Assembly: GCF_051020975.1 (NCBI RefSeq)
Contig: NW_027478170.1
Coordinates: forward strand, 5,394,001 to 5,458,000
DNA from: Osmia lignaria lignaria
Lineage: Eukaryota; Arthropoda; Insecta; Hymenoptera; Megachilidae
DNA: 64,000 nucleotides
Direction of reading: 5' to 3'
Shown here: positions 37,966-51,593 of the stretch, one piece after another
How the letters are laid out: each line of letters opens with the position of its first letter
How positions within the stretch are numbered: the stretch's first letter is position 1
Program-made: the position numbers and the translations under genes
Notes under the pieces: model-generated
Database searches by the model: none
What the model was told of the DNA's origin: nothing
What the model saw: the letters and a program-made list of their open reading frames with translations, nothing else

Positions 37966-40219
37966 TTGCAGATTTATCTCAAGGGAAGGGGCCTGACGGA
38001 CAGATTTCGAGATATTTCTTATTCTTGTTGTTCTTCTTCTGCACAGCTAAGCTGGAAGTGGCATTTGCAGCTGGCAATAGTGCAGAGTTATCTCAAAGGA
38101 AGGGGCCACGGTGTTTCTGTATCTCTATTATGTTGGTGCGGCTTCGGAACTTTTAAATATCTTGATATATCTCGAGAACTACGCATCTGATCAAAAAATA
38201 TCATAGAACATAAAAAGTAGGAAACTAAATTCTCTACAAATAAAGTCTCTTAACATTTTGCCATAGCTCGCTTCGTTTCCGAGATATTTGCAGATATATC
38301 TCAAGGGAAGGGGCCTGACGGACATATTTCGAGATATTTCTTCTTCTTGTTGTTCTTCTTCTGCACAGCTAACCTGGAAGTGGCATTTGCAGCTCGCAAT
38401 AGTGCAGAGTTATCTCAAAGAAAGGGGCCACGGTGTTTCTGTATCTCTATTATGTTCGTGCGGCTTCGGGTCTTTTAAATATCTTGATATATCTCGAGAA
38501 CTACGCATCTGATCAAAAAATATCGTAGAACATAAAAAGTAGGAAACATAATTCTCTACAAAAAAGGTCTCTTAACATTTTGCCATAGCTCGCTTCGTTT
38601 CCGAGATATTTGCAGATATATCTCAAGGGAAGGGGCCTGACGGACATATTTCGAGATATTTCTTCTTCTTGTTGTTCTTCTTCTGCACAGCTAAGCTGGA
38701 AGTGGCATTTGCAGCTCGCAATAGTGCAGAGTTATCTCAAAGATAGGGGCCACGGTGTTTCTGTATCTCTATTATGTTGGTGCGGCTTCGGAACTTTTAA
38801 ATATCTTGATATATCTCGAGAACTACGCATCTGATCAAAAAATATCGTAGAACATAAAAAGTAGGAAACTTAATTCTCTACAAAAAAGGTCTCTTAACAT
38901 TTTACCATAGCTCGCTTCGTTTCCGAGATATTTGCAGATTTATCTCAAGGGAAGGGGCCTGACGGACAGATTTGGAGATATTTCTTCTTCTTGTTGTTCT
39001 TCTTCTGCACAGCTAAGCTGGAAGTGGCATTTGCAGCTCGCAATAGTGCAGAGTTATCTCAAAGGAAGGGGCCACGGTGTTTCTGTATCTCTATTATGTT
39101 GGCGCGGCTTCGGAACTTTTAAATATCTTGATATATCTCGAGAACTACGCATCTGATCAAAAAATATCATACAACATAAAAAGTAGGAAACTTAATTCTC
39201 TACAAAAAAGGTCTGTTAACATTTTGCCATAGCTCGCTTCGTTTCCGAGATATTTGCAGATTTATCTCAAGGGAAGGGGCCTGACGGACATATTTCGAGA
39301 TATTTCTTCTTCTTGTTGTTCTTCTTCTGCACAGCTAAGCTGGAAATGGCATTTGCGGCTCGCACTAGTGCAGAGTTATCTCAAAGAAAGGGGCCACGGT
39401 GTTTCTGTATCTCTATTATGTTGGTGCGGCTTCGGAACTTTTAAATATCTCGATATATCTCGAAAACTACGCTTCTGATAGAAAAATATCATAGAACATA
39501 AATTGTAGGAAACATGATTCTCAACAAAAAAGGTCTCTTAACATTTTGCCATAGCTCGCTTCGTTTCCGAGATATTTGCAGATATATCTCAAGGGAAGGG
39601 GCCTGACGGACATATTTCGAGATATTTCGTCTTCTTGTTGTTCTCCTTCTGCACAGCTAAGCTGGAAGTGGCATTTGCAGCTCGCAATAGTGCAGAATTA
39701 TCTCAAAGAAAGGGGCGACGGTGTTTCTGTATCTCTATTATGTTGGTGCGGCTTCGGAACTTTTAAATATCTTGATATATCTCGAGAACTACGCATCTGA
39801 TCAAAAAATATCATAGAACATAAAAAGTAGGAAACTTAATTCTCTACAAATAAAATCTCTTAACATTTTGCCATAGCTCGCTTCGTTTCCGAGATATTTG
39901 CAGATTTATCTCAAGGGAAGGGGCCTGACGGACAGATTTGGAGATATTTCTTCTTCTTGTTGTTCTTCTTCTGCACAGCTAAGCTGGAAGTGGCATTTGC
40001 AGCTCGCAATAGTGCAGAGTTATCTCAAAGGAAGGGGTCACGGTGTTTCTGTATCTCTATTATGTTGGTGCGGTTTCGGAACTTTTAAATATCTTGATAT
40101 ATCTCGAGAAATACGCATCTGATCAAAAAATATCATAGAACATAAAAAGTAGGAAACTTAATTCTCTACAAAAAAGGTCTCTTAACATTTTACCATAGCT
40201 CGCTTCGTTTCCGAGATAT
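37966..40219 (+). repeat. Third HOR unit, one monomer missing and one added at the end
   Basis: Monomers at 37966, 38288, 38610, 38932, 39254 and 39576 match those at 32492, 32814, 33458, 33780, 34102 and 34424; the monomer corresponding to 33136 is absent. The monomer at 39898 matches 37000. Private changes include TATGTTCGTGC near 38455 and CTGATAGAAAAA near 39476, the latter destroying the otherwise constant GATC. Confidence 0.88.
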
Positions 40220-41507
40220 TTGCAGATTTATCTCAAGGGAAGGGGCCTGACGGACAGATTTGGAGATATTTCTTCTTCTTGTTGTTCTTCTTCTGCACAG
40301 CTAAGCTGGAAGTGGCATCTGCAGCTCGCAATAGTGCAGAGTTATCTCAAAGGAAGGGGCCACGGTGTTTCTGTATCTCTATTATGTTGGCGCGGTTTCG
40401 GAACTTTTAAATATCTTGATATATCTCGAGAACTACGCATCTGATCAAAAAATATCATACAACATAAAAAGTAGGAAACTTAATTCTCTACAAAAAAGGT
40501 CTCTTAACATTTTGCCATAGCTCGCTTCGTTTCCGAGATATTTGCAGATTTATCTCAAGGGAAGGGGCCTGACGGACATATTTCGAGATATTTCTTCTTC
40601 TTGTTGTTCTTCTTCTGCACAGCTAAGCTGGAAATGGCATTTGCGGCTCGCACTAGTGCAGAGTTATCTCAAAGAAAGGGGCCACGGTGTTTCTGTATCT
40701 CTATTATGTTGGTGCGGCTTCGGAACTTTTAAATATCTCGATATATCTCGAAAACTACGCTTCTGATCGAAAAATATCATAGAACATAAATTGTAGGAAA
40801 CATGATTCTCAACAAAAAAGGTCTCTTAACATTTTGCCATAGCTCGCTTCGTTTCCGAGATATTTGCAGATATATCTCAAGGGAAGGGGCCTGACGGACA
40901 TATTTCGAGATATTTCGTCTTCTTGTTGTTCTTCTTCTGCACAGCTAAGCTGGAAGTGGCATTTGCAGCTCGCAATAGTGCAGAATTATCTCAAAGAAAG
41001 GGGCGACGGTGTTTCTGTATCTCTATTATGTTGGTGCGGCTTCGGAACTTTTAAATATCTTGATATATCTCGAGAACTACGCATCTGATCAAAAAATATC
41101 ATAGAACATAAAAAGTAGGAAACTTAATTCTCTACAAATAAAATCTCTTAACATTTTGCCATAGCTCGCTTCGTTTCCGAGATATTTGCAGATTTATCTC
41201 AAGGGAAGGGGCCTGACGGACAGATTTGGAGATATTTCTTCTTCTTGTTGTTCTTCTTCTGCACAGCTAAGCTGGAAGTGGCATTTGCAGCTCGCAATAG
41301 TGCAGAGTTATCTCAATGGAAGGGGCCACGGTGTTTCTGTATCTCTATTATGTTGGTGCGGTTTCGGAACTTTTAAATATCTTGATATATCTCGAGAAAT
41401 ACGCATCTGATCAAAAAATATCATAGAACATAAAAAGTAGGAAACTTAATTCTCTACAAAAAAGGTCTCTTAACATTTTGCCATAGCTCGCTTCGTTTCC
41501 GAGATAT
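38932..41507 (+). repeat. 1288-bp four-monomer tandem duplication
   Basis: 38932-40219 and 40220-41507 have the same order: GACAGATTTGGAG/GGCGCGG, GGAAATGGC/CATGATTCTC, CAGAATTATC/GGGGCGACGG, GACAGATTTGGAG/GAAATACGC. The copies differ at several sites (GGCATCTGCAGC near 40318, CTTCTTCTGC against CTCCTTCTGC, CAATGGAAGG against CAAAGGAAGG), so this duplication is older than the 2254-bp one. The monomer at 39898 is the hybrid: GAAATACGC at 40111 but tail ATTTTACCATAG at 40192, as at the end of the 38610 monomer. Confidence 0.87.
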
Positions 41508-42151
41508 TTGCAGATTTATCTCAAGGGAAGGGGCCTGACGGACATATTTCGAGATATTTCTTCTTCTTGTTGTTCTTCTTCGGCACAGCTAAGCTGGAAG
41601 TGGCATTTGCAGCTCGCAATAGTGCAGAATTATCTCAAAGAAAGGGGCGACGGTGTTTCTGTATCTCTATTATGTTGGTGCGGCTTCGGAACTTTTAAAT
41701 ATCTTGATATATCTCGAGAACTACGCATCTGATCAAAAAATATCATAGAACATAAAAAGTAGGAAACTTAATTCTCTACAAATAAAATCTCTTAACATTT
41801 TGCCATAGCTCGCTTCGTTTCCGAGATATTTGCAGATTTATCTCAAGGGAAGGGGCCTGACGGACAGATTTGGAGATATTTCTTCTTCTTGTTGTTCTTC
41901 TTCTGCACAGCTAAGCTGGAAGTGGCATTTGCAGCTCGCAATAGTGCAGAGTTATCTCAATGGAAGGGGCCACGGTGTTTCTGTATCTCTATTATGTTGG
42001 TGCGGTTTCGGAACTTTTAAATATCTTGATATATCTCGAGAAATACGCATCTGATCAAAAAATATCATAGAACATAAAAAGTAGGAAACTTAATTCTCTA
42101 CAAAAAAGGTCTCTTAACATTTTGCCATAGCTCGCTTCGTTTCCGAGATAT
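40864..42151 (+). repeat. 644-bp two-monomer tandem duplication
   Basis: 40864-41507 and 41508-42151 repeat a CAGAATTATC/GGGGCGACGG monomer followed by a CAATGGAAGG/GAAATACGC monomer. CAATGGAAGG occurs only in these two copies. The first monomer of copy 2 (41508) is hybrid: CTTCGGCAC at 41582 is shared with the monomer at 42152, but CAGAATTATC at 41629 is shared with 40864. Confidence 0.88.
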
Positions 42152-42473
42152 TTGCAGATTTATCTCAAGGGAAGGGGCCTGACGGACATATTTCGAGATA
42201 TTTCTTCTTCTTGTTGTTCTTCTTCGGCACAGCTAAGCTGGAAGTGGCATTTGCAGCTCGCAATAGTGCAGAGTTATCTCAAAGAAAGGGGCGACGGTGT
42301 TTCTGTATCTCTATTATGTTGGTGCGGCTTCGGAACTTTTAAATATCTTGATATATCTCGAGAACTACGCATCTGATCAAAAAATATCATAGAACATAAA
42401 AAGTAGGAAACTTAATTCTCTACAAAAAAGGTCTCTTAACATTTTGCCATACCTCGCTTCGTTTCCGAGATAT

Positions 42474-45400
42474 TTGCAGATTTATCTCAAGGGAAGGGGC
42501 CTGACGGACATATTTCGAGATATTTCTTCTTCTTGTTGTTCTTCTTCTGCACAGCTAAGCTGGAAATGGCATTTGCGGCTCGCACTAGTGCAGAGTTATC
42601 TCAAAGAAAGGGGCCACGGTGTTTCTGTATCTCTATTATGTTGGTGCGGCTTCGGAACTTTTAAATATCTCGATATATCTCGAAAACTACGCTTCTGATC
42701 GAAAAATATCATAGAACATAAATTGTAGGAAACATGATTCTCAACAAAAAAGGTCTCTTAACATTTTGCCATAGCTCGCTTCGTTTCCGAGATATTTGCA
42801 GATATATCTCAAGGGAAGGGGCCTGACGGACATATTTCGAGATATTTCTTCTTCTTGTTGTTCTTCTTCTGCACAGCTAAGCTGGAAGTGGCATTTGCAG
42901 CTCGCAATAGTGCAGAGTTATCTCAAAGAAAGGGGCCACGGTGTTTCTGTATATCTATTATGTTGGTGCGGCTTCGGAACTTTTAAATATCTTGATATAT
43001 CTCGAGAACTACGCATCTGATCAAAAAATATCGTAGAACATAAAAAGTAGGAAACTTAATTCTCTACAAAAAAGGTCTCTTAACATTTTACCATAGCTCG
43101 CTTCGTTTCCGAGATATTTGCAGATTTATCTAAAGGGAAGGGGCCTGACGGACATATTTCGAGATATTTCTTCTTCTTGTTGTTCTTCTTCTGCACAGCT
43201 AAGCTGGAAGTGGCATTTGCAGCTCGCAATAGTGCAGAGTTATCTCAAAGAAAGGGGCCACGGTGTTTCTGTATCTCTATTATGTTGGTGCGGCTTCGGA
43301 ACTTTTAAATATGTTGATATATCTCGAGAACTACGCCTCTGATCGAAAAATATCATAGAACATAAAAAGTAGGAAACTTAATTCTCTACAAAAAAGGTCT
43401 CTTAACATTTTGCCATAGCTCGCTTCGTTTCCGAGATATTTGCAGATTTATCTCAAGGGAAGGGGCCTGACGGACATATTTCGAGATATTTCTTCTTCTT
43501 GTTGTTCTTCTTCTGCACAGCTAAGCTGGAAGTGGCATCTACAGCTCGCAATAGTGCAGAGTTATCTCAAAGATAGGGGCCACGGTGTTTCTGTATCTCT
43601 ATTATGTTGGTGCGGCTTCGGAACTTTTAAATATCTTGATATATCTCGAGAACTACGCATCTGATCAAAAAATATCATAGAACATAAAAAGTAGGAAACT
43701 AAATTCTCTACAAATAAAGTCTCTTAACATTTTGCCATAGCTCGCTTCGTTTCCGAGATATTTGCAGATATATCTCAAGGGAAGGGGCCTGACGGACATA
43801 TTTCGAGATATTTCTTCTTCTTGTTGTTCTTCTTCTGCACAGCTAAGCTGGAAGTGGCATTTGCAGCTCGCAATAGTGCAGAGTTATCTCAAAGAAAGGG
43901 GCCACGGTGTTTCTGTATCTCTATTATGTTGGTGCGGCTTCGGGTCTTTTAAATATCTTGATATATCTCGAGAACTACGCATCTGATCAAAAAATATCGT
44001 AGAACATAAAAAGTAGGAAACATAATTCTCTACAAAAAAGGTCTGTTAACATTTTGCCATAGCTCGCTTCGTTTCCGAGATATTTGCAGATTTATCTCAA
44101 GGGAAGGGGCCTGACGGACAGATTTCGAGATATTTCTTCTTCTTGTTGTTCTTCTTCTGCACAGCTAAGCTGGAAGTGGCATTTGCAGCTCGCAATAGTG
44201 CAGAGTTATCTCAAAGATAGGGGCCACGGTGTTTCTGTATCTCTATTATGTTGGTGCGGCTTCGGAACTTTTAAATATCTTGATATATCTCGAGAACTAC
44301 GCATCTGATCAAAAAATATCATAGAACATAAAAAGTAGGAAACTTAATTCTCTACAAAAAAGGTCTCTTAACATTTTACCATAGCTCGCTTCGTTTCCGA
44401 GATATTTGCAGATTTATCTCAAGGGAAGGGGCCTGACGGACAGATTTGGAGATATTTCTTCTTCTTGTTGTTCATCTTCTGCACAGCTAAGCTGGAAGTG
44501 GCATTTGCAGCTCGCAATAGTGCAGAGTTATCTCAAAGGAAGGGGCCACGGTGTTTCTGTATCTCTATTATGTTGGCGCGGCTTCGGAACTTTTAAATAT
44601 CTTGATATATCTCGAGAACTACGCATCTGATCAAAAAATATCATACAACATAAAAAGTAGGAAACTTAATTCTCTACAAAAAAGGTCTCTTAACATTTTG
44701 CCATAGCTCGCTTCGTTTCCGAGATATTTGCAGATTTATCTCAAGGGAAGGGGCCTGACGGACATATTTCGAGATATTTCTTCTTCTTGTTCTTCTTCTT
44801 CTGCACAGCTAAGCTGGAAATGGCATTTGCGGCTCGCACTAGTGCAGAGTTATCTCAAAGAAAGGGGCCACGGTGTTTCTGTATCTCTATTATGTTGGTG
44901 CGGCTTCGGAACTTTTAAATATCTCGATATATCTCGAAAACTACGCTTCTGATCGAAAAATATCATAGAACATAAATTGTAGGAAACATGATTCTCAACA
45001 AAAAAGGTCTCTTAACATTTTGCCATAGCTCGCTTCGTTTCCGAGATATTTGCAGATATATCTCAAGGGAAGGGGCCTGACGGACATATTTCGAGATATT
45101 TCTTCTTCTTGTTGTTCTTCTTCTGCACAGCTAAGCTGGAAGTGGCATTTGCAGCTCGCAATAGTGCAGAGTTATCTCAAAGAAAGGGGCCACGGTGTTT
45201 CTGTATATCTATTATGTTGGTGCGGCTTCGGAACTTTTAAATATCTTGATATATCTCGAGAACTACGCATCTGATCAAAAAATATCGTAGAACATAAAAA
45301 GTAGGAAACTTAATTCTCTACAAAAAAGGTCTCTTAACATTTTACCATAGCTCGCTTCGTTTCCGAGATATTTGCAGATTTATCTCAAGGGAAGGGGCCT

Positions 45401-46981
45401 GACGGACATATTTCGAGATATTTCTTCTTCTTGTTGTTCTTCTTCTGCACAGCTAAGCTGGAAATGGCATTTGCGGCTCGCACTAGTGCAGAGTTATCTC
45501 AAAGAAAGGGGCCACGGTGTTTCTGTATCTCTATTATGTTGGTGCGGCTTCGGAACTTTTAAATATCTCGATATATCTCGAAAACTACGCTTCTGATCGA
45601 AAAATATCATAGAACATAAATTGTAGGAAACATGATTCTCAACAAAAAAGGTCTCTTAACATTTTGCCATAGCTCGCTTCGTTTCCGAGATATTTGCAGA
45701 TATATCTCAAGGGAAGGGGCCTGACGGACATATTTCGAGATATTTCTTCTTCTTGTTGTTCTTCTTCTGCACAGCTAAGCTGGAAGTGGCATTTGCAGCT
45801 CGCAATAGTGCAGAGTTATCTCAAAGAAAGGGGCCACGGTGTTTCTGTATATCTATTATGTTGGTGCGGCTTCGGAACTTTTAAATATCTTGATATATCT
45901 CGAGAACTACGCATCTGATCAAAAAATATCGTAGAACATAAAAAGTAGGAAACTTAATTCTCTACAAAAAAGGTCTCTTAACATTTTACCACAGCTCGCT
46001 TCGTTTCCGAGATATTTGCAGATTTATCTAAAGGGAAGGGGCCTGACGGACATATTTCGAGATATTTCTTCTTCTTGTTGTTCTTCTTCTGCACAGCTAA
46101 ACTGGAAGTGGCATTTCCAGCTCGCAATAGTGCAGAGTTATCTCAAAGAAAGGGGCCACGGTGTTTCTGTATCTCTATTATGTTGGTGCGGCTTCGGAAC
46201 TTTTAAATATCTTGATATATCTCGAGAACTACGCATCTGATCAAAAAATATCATAGAACATAAAAAGTAGGAAACTTAATTCTCTACAAAAAAGGTCTCT
46301 TAACATTTTGCCATAGCTCGCTTCGTTTCCGAGATATTTGCAGATTTATCTCAAGGGAAGGGGCCTGACGGACATATTTCGAGATATTTCTTCTTCTTGT
46401 TGTTCTTCTTCTGCACAGCTAAGCTGGAAGTGGCATTTACAGCTCGCAATAGTGCAGAGTTATCTCAAAGATAGGGGCCACGGTGTTTCTGTATCTCTAT
46501 TATGTTGGTGCGGCTTCGGAACTTTTAAATATCTTGATATATCTCGAGAACTACGCATCTGATCAAAAAATATCATAGAACATAAAAAGTAGGAAACTAA
46601 ATTCTCTACAAATAAAGTCTCTTAACATTTTGCCATAGCTCGCTTCGTTTCCGAGATATTTGCAGATATATCTCAAGGGAAGGGGCCTGACGGACATATT
46701 TCGAGATATTTCTTCTTCTTGTTGTTCTTCTTCTGCACAGCTAACCTGGAAGTGGCATTTGCAGCTCGCAATAGTGCAGAGTTATCTCAAAGAAAGGGGC
46801 CACGGTGTTTCTGTATCTCTATTATGTTGGTGCGGCTTCGGGTCTTTTAAATATCTTGATATATCTCGAGAACTACGCATCTGATCAAAAAATATCGTAG
46901 AACATAAAAAGTAGGAAACATAATTCTCTACAAAAAAGGTCTGTTAACATTTTGCCATAGCTCGCTTCGTTTCCGAGATAT
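42474..46981 (+). repeat. Satellite block 6: repeated two-monomer unit and shuffled monomers
   Basis: A 644-bp pair (GGAAATGGC with CATGATTCTCAAC, then GTATATCTATT with TATCGTAG and ATTTTACC) occurs at 42474-43117, 44728-45371 and 45372-46015, the last two in tandem. Between them, 43118-44727 holds five single monomers of block-5 types. Private marks include TATTTATCTAAAGGG at 43126 and 46024, and CTTGTTCTTCTTC near 44790. Confidence 0.87.
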
Positions 46982-49900
46982 TTGCAGATTTATCTCAAGG
47001 GAAGGGGCCTGACGGACAGATTTCGAGATATTTCTTCTTCTTGTTGTTCTTCTTCTGCACAGCTAAGCTGGAAGTGGCATTTGCGGCTCGCACTAGTGCA
47101 GAGATATCTCAAAGAAAGGGGCCACGGTGTTTCTGAATCTCTATTATGTTGGTGCGGCTTCGGAACTTTTAAATATCTCGATATATCTCGAAAACTACGC
47201 GTCTGATCAAAAAATATCATAGAACGTAAATTGTAGGAAACATAATTCTCTACAAAAAACGTCTCTTAACATTTTGCCATAGCTCGCTTCGTTTCGGAGA
47301 TATTTGCAGATTCAGCTCAAAGGAACGGGCCTGACGGACATATTTCGAGATATTTCTTCTTCTTGTTGTTCTTCTTCTGCACAGCTAAGCTGGAAGTGGC
47401 ATTTGCGGCTCGCACTAGTGCAGAGTTATCTCAAAGAAAGGGGCCACGGTGTTTCTGTATCTCTATTATGTTGGTGCGGCTTCGGAACTTTTAAATATCT
47501 TGATATATCTCGAGAACTACGCATCTGATCAAAAAATATCATAGAACATAAAAAGCAGGAAACTTAATTCTCTACAAAAAAGGTCTCTTAACATTTTGCC
47601 ATAGCTCGCTTCGTTTCCGAGATATTTGCAGATTGATCTCAAGGGAAGGGGCCTGACGGACATATTTCGAGATATTTCTTCTTCTTGTTGTTCTTCTTCT
47701 GCACAGCTAAGCGGGAAGTGGCATTTGCAGCTCGCAATAGTGCAGAGTTATCTCAAAGAAAGGGGCCACGGTGTTTCTGTATCTCTATTATGTTGGTGCG
47801 GCTTCGGAACTTTTAAATATCTTGATATATCTCGAGAACTACGCATCGGATCAAAAAATATCATAGAACATAAAAAGTAGGAAACTTAATTCGCTACAAA
47901 TAAAATCTCTTAACATTTTGCCATAGCTCGCTTCGTATCCGAGATATTTGCAGATTTATCTCAAGGGAAGGGGCCTGACGGACATATTTCGAGATATTTC
48001 GTCTTCTTGTTGTTCTTCTTCTGCACAGCTAAGCTGGAAGTGGCATTTGCAGCTCGCAATAGTGCAGAATTATCTCAAAGAAAGGGGCGACGGTGTTTCT
48101 GTATCTCTATTATGTTGGTGCGGCTTCGGAACTTTTAAATATCTTGATATATCTCGAGAACTACGCATCTGATCAAAAAATATCATAGAACATAAAAAGT
48201 AGGAAACTTAATTCTCTACAAATAAAATCTCTTAACATTTTGCCATAGCTCGCTTCGTTTCCGAGATATTTGCAGATTTATCTCAAGGGAAGGGGCCTGA
48301 CGGACAGATTTGGAGATATTTCTTCTTCTTGTTGTTCTTCTTCTGCACAGCTAAGCTGGAAGTGGCATTTGCAGCTCGCAATAGTGCAGAGTTATCTCAA
48401 AGGAAGGGGCCACGGTGTTTCTGTATCTCTATTATGTTGGAGCGGCTTCGGAACTTTTAAATATCTTGATATATCTCGAGAACTACGCATCTGATCAAAA
48501 AATATCATAGAACATAAAAAGTAGGAAACTTAATTCTCTACAAAAAAGGTCTCTTAACATTTTGCCATAGCTCGCTTCGTTTCCGAGATATTTGCAGATT
48601 TATCTCAAGGGAAGGGGCCTGACGGACATATTTCGAGATATTTCGTCTTCTTGTTGTTCTTCTTCTGCACAGCTAAGCTGGAAGTGGCATTTGCGGCTCG
48701 CACTAATGCAGAGATATCTCAAAGAAAGGGGCCACGGTGTTTCTGAATCTCTATTATGTTGGTGCGGCTTCGGAACTTTTAAATATCTCGATATATCTCG
48801 AGAACTACGCATCTGATCAAAAAATATCATAGAACATAAAAAGTAGGAAACTTAATTCTCTACAAAAAAGGTCTCTTAACATTTTGCCATAGCTCGCTTC
48901 GTTTCCGAGATATTTGCAGATTTATCTCAAGGGAAGGGGCCTGACGGACATATTTCGAGATATTTCTTCTTCTTGTTGTTCTTCTTCTGCACAGCTAAGC
49001 TGGAAGTGGCATTTACAGCTCGCAATAGTGCAGAGTTATCTCAAAGAAAGGGGCCACGGTGTTTCTGTATATCTATTATGTTGGTGCGGCTTCGGAACTT
49101 TTAAATATCTTGATATATCTCGAGAACTACGCATCTGATCAAAAAATATCGTAGAACATAAAAAGTAGGAAACTTAATTCTCTACAAAAAAGGTCTCTTA
49201 ACATTTTACCATAGCTCGCTTCGTTTCCGAGATATTTGCAGATTTATCTAAAGGGAAGGGGCCTGACGGACATATTTCGAGATATTTCTTCTTCTTGTTG
49301 TTCTTCTTCTGCACAGCTAAACTGGAAGTGGCATTTCCAGCTCGCAATAGTGCAGAGTTATCTCAAAGAAAGGGGCCACGGTGTTTCTGTATCTCTATTA
49401 TGTTGGTGCGGCTTCGGAACTTTTAAATATCTTGATATATCTCGAGAACTACGCATCTGATCAAAAAATATCATAGAACATAAAAAGTAGGAAACTTAAT
49501 TCTCTACAAAAAAGGTCTCTTAACATTTTGCCATAGCTCGCTTCGTTTCCGAGATATTTGCAGATTTATCTCAAGGGAAGGGGCCTGACGGACATATTTC
49601 GAGATATTTCTTCTTCTTGTTGTTCTTCTTCTGCACAGCTAAGCTGGAAGTGGCATTTACAGCTCGCAATAGTGCAGAGTTATCTCAAAGATAGGGGCCA
49701 CGGTGTTTCTGTATCTCTATTATGTTGGTGCGGCTTCGGAACTTTTAAATATCTTGATATATCTCGAGAACTACGCATCTGATCAAAAAATATCATAGAA
49801 CATAAAAAGTAGGAAACTTAATTCTCTACAAAAAAGGTCTCTTAACATTTTGCCATACCTCGCTTCGTTTCCGAGATATTTGCAGATTTATCTCAAGGGA

Positions 49901-50201
49901 AGGAGCCTGACGGACATATTTCGAGATATTTCTTCTTCTTGTTGTTCTTCTTCTGCACAGCTAAGCTGGATGTGGCATTTGCGGCTCGCACTAGTGCAGA
50001 GATATCTCAAAGAAAGGGGCCACGGTGTTTCTGAATCTCTATTATGTTGGTGCGGCTTCGGAACTTTTAAATATCTCGATATATCTCGAAAACTACGCTT
50101 CTGATCAAAAAATATCATAGAACGTAAATTGTAGGAAACATAATTCTCTACAAAAAACGTCTCTTAACATTTTGCCATAGCTCGCTTCGTTTCCGAGATA
50201 T
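46982..50201 (+). repeat. Satellite block 7: first appearance of the GAGATATC/TGAATCTC class
   Basis: The monomer at 46982 introduces a linked pair of changes, CAGAGATATCTC and TTTCTGAATCTC, that I did not see left of this point and that then recurs at 48592, 49880, 50861, 51183, 52808, 53130, 54095, 56491, 57457 and 60999. Three monomers at 48914-49879 correspond to 45694-46659, exactly ten monomers away. The monomer at 47626 has CTAAGCGGG and GCATCGGATC, shared with the one at 55061. Confidence 0.87.
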
Positions 50202-50260
50202 TTGCAGATTCAGCTCAAAGGAACGGGCCTGACGGACATATTTCGAGATATTTCTTCTTC

Positions 50261-50290
50261 TTGTTGTTCTTCTTCTTGTTGTTCTTCTTC
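50261..50290 (+). repeat. 15-bp tandem duplication in the pyrimidine tract (first copy)
   Basis: The 15-mer TTGTTGTTCTTCTTC occurs twice in a row, at 50261-50275 and 50276-50290, where all ordinary monomers have it once. This makes the monomer at 50202 337 bp long. The low-complexity TTC/TTG tract is a natural site for replication slippage. Confidence 0.95.
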
Positions 50291-50538
50291 TGCACAGCTA
50301 AGCTGGAAGTGGCATTTGCAGCTCGCAATAGTGCAGAGTTATCTCAAAGAAAGGGGCCACGGTGTTTCTGTATCTCTATTATGTTGGTGCGGCTTCGGAA
50401 CTTTTAAATATCTTGATATATCTCGAGAACTACGCATCTGATCAAAAAATATCATAGAACATAAAAAGTAGAAAACTTAATTCTCTACAAAAAAGGTCTC
50501 TTAACATTTTGCCATAGCTCGCTTCGTTTCCGAGATAT

Positions 50539-50860
50539 TTGCAGATTCAGCTCAAAGGAACGGGCCTGACGGACATATTTCGAGATATTTCTTCTTCTTG
50601 TTGTTCTTCTTCTGCACAGCTAAGCTGGAAGTGGCATTCGCAGCTCGCAATAGTGCAGAGTTATCTCAAAGAAAGGGGCCACGGTGTTTCTGTATCTCTA
50701 TTATGTTGGTGCGGCTTCGGGTCTTTTAAATATCTTGATATATCTCGAGAACTACGCATCTGATCAAAAAATATCGTAGAACATAAAAAGTAGGAAACAT
50801 AATTCTCTACAAAAAAGGTCTCTTAACATTTTGCCATAGCTCGCTTCGTTTACGAGATAT
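50539..50860 (+). repeat. Hybrid monomer marking a two-monomer deletion (or its reciprocal gain)
   Basis: The 5' part has GGCATTCGCAGC (C at 50639) as in the monomer at 51842. From 50721 it has CGGGTCTTTT, TATCGTAG, CATAATTC and GTTTACGAGATAT, as at the end of the monomer at 52486. Joining these two in place of the two intervening monomers shortens this HOR copy by 644 bp relative to the right-hand copy. Confidence 0.87.
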
Positions 50861-51563
50861 TTGCAGATTTATCTCAAGGGAAGGGGCCTGACGGACATAT
50901 TTCGAGATATTTCTTCTTCTTGTTGTTCTTCTTCTGCACAGCTAAGCTGGAAGTGGCATTTGCGGCTCGCACTAGTGCAGAGATATCTCAAGGAAAGGGG
51001 CCACGGTGTTTCTGAATCTCTATTATGTTGGTGCGGCTTCGGAACTTTTAAATATTTCGATATATCTCGAAAACTACGCTTCTGATCAAAAAATACCATA
51101 GAACGTGAATTGTAGGAAACATAATTCTCTACAAAAAACGTCTCTTAACATTTTGCCATAGCTCGCTTCGTTTCCGAGATATTTGCAGATTCAGCTCAAA
51201 GGAACGGGCCTGACGGACATATTTCGAGATATTTCTTCTTCTTGTTGTTCTTCTTCTGCACAGCTAAGCTGGAAGTGGCATTTGCGGCTCGCACTAGTGC
51301 AGAGATATCTCAAAGAAAGGGGCCACGGTGTTTCTGAATCTCTATTATGTTGGTGCGGCTTCGGAACTTTTAAATATCTCGATATATCTCGAAAACTACG
51401 CTTCTGATCAAAAAATATCATAGAACGTAAATTGTAGGAAACATAATTCTCTACAAAAAACGTCTCTTAACATTTTGCCATAGCTCGCTTCGTTTCCGAG
51501 ATATTTGCAGATTCAGCTCAAAGGAACGGGCCTGACGGACATATTTCGAGATATTTCTTCTTC

Positions 51564-51593
51564 TTGTTGTTCTTCTTCTTGTTGTTCTTCTTC
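51564..51593 (+). repeat. 15-bp tandem duplication in the pyrimidine tract (second copy)
   Basis: Same 15-bp duplication at the same monomer position, 1303 bp downstream of the first. Identity of the event and of the surrounding monomers indicates one origin followed by copying of the HOR, not two independent slippages. Confidence 0.95.

Larger units (their letters stand above)
32492..42473 (+). repeat. Satellite block 5: seven-monomer HOR family (31 monomers)
   Basis: A second HOR family with its own marks: GACAGATTTGGAG, GGGGCGACGG, AAAGATAGGGG, CTAACCTGG with CGGGTCTTTT and TATCGTAG, and CATGATTCTCAAC. The ordered set runs at 32492, 34746 and, with one monomer missing, 37966. It is followed by smaller four- and two-monomer duplications. 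All spacings are exact multiples of 322 bp in this block. Confidence 0.9.
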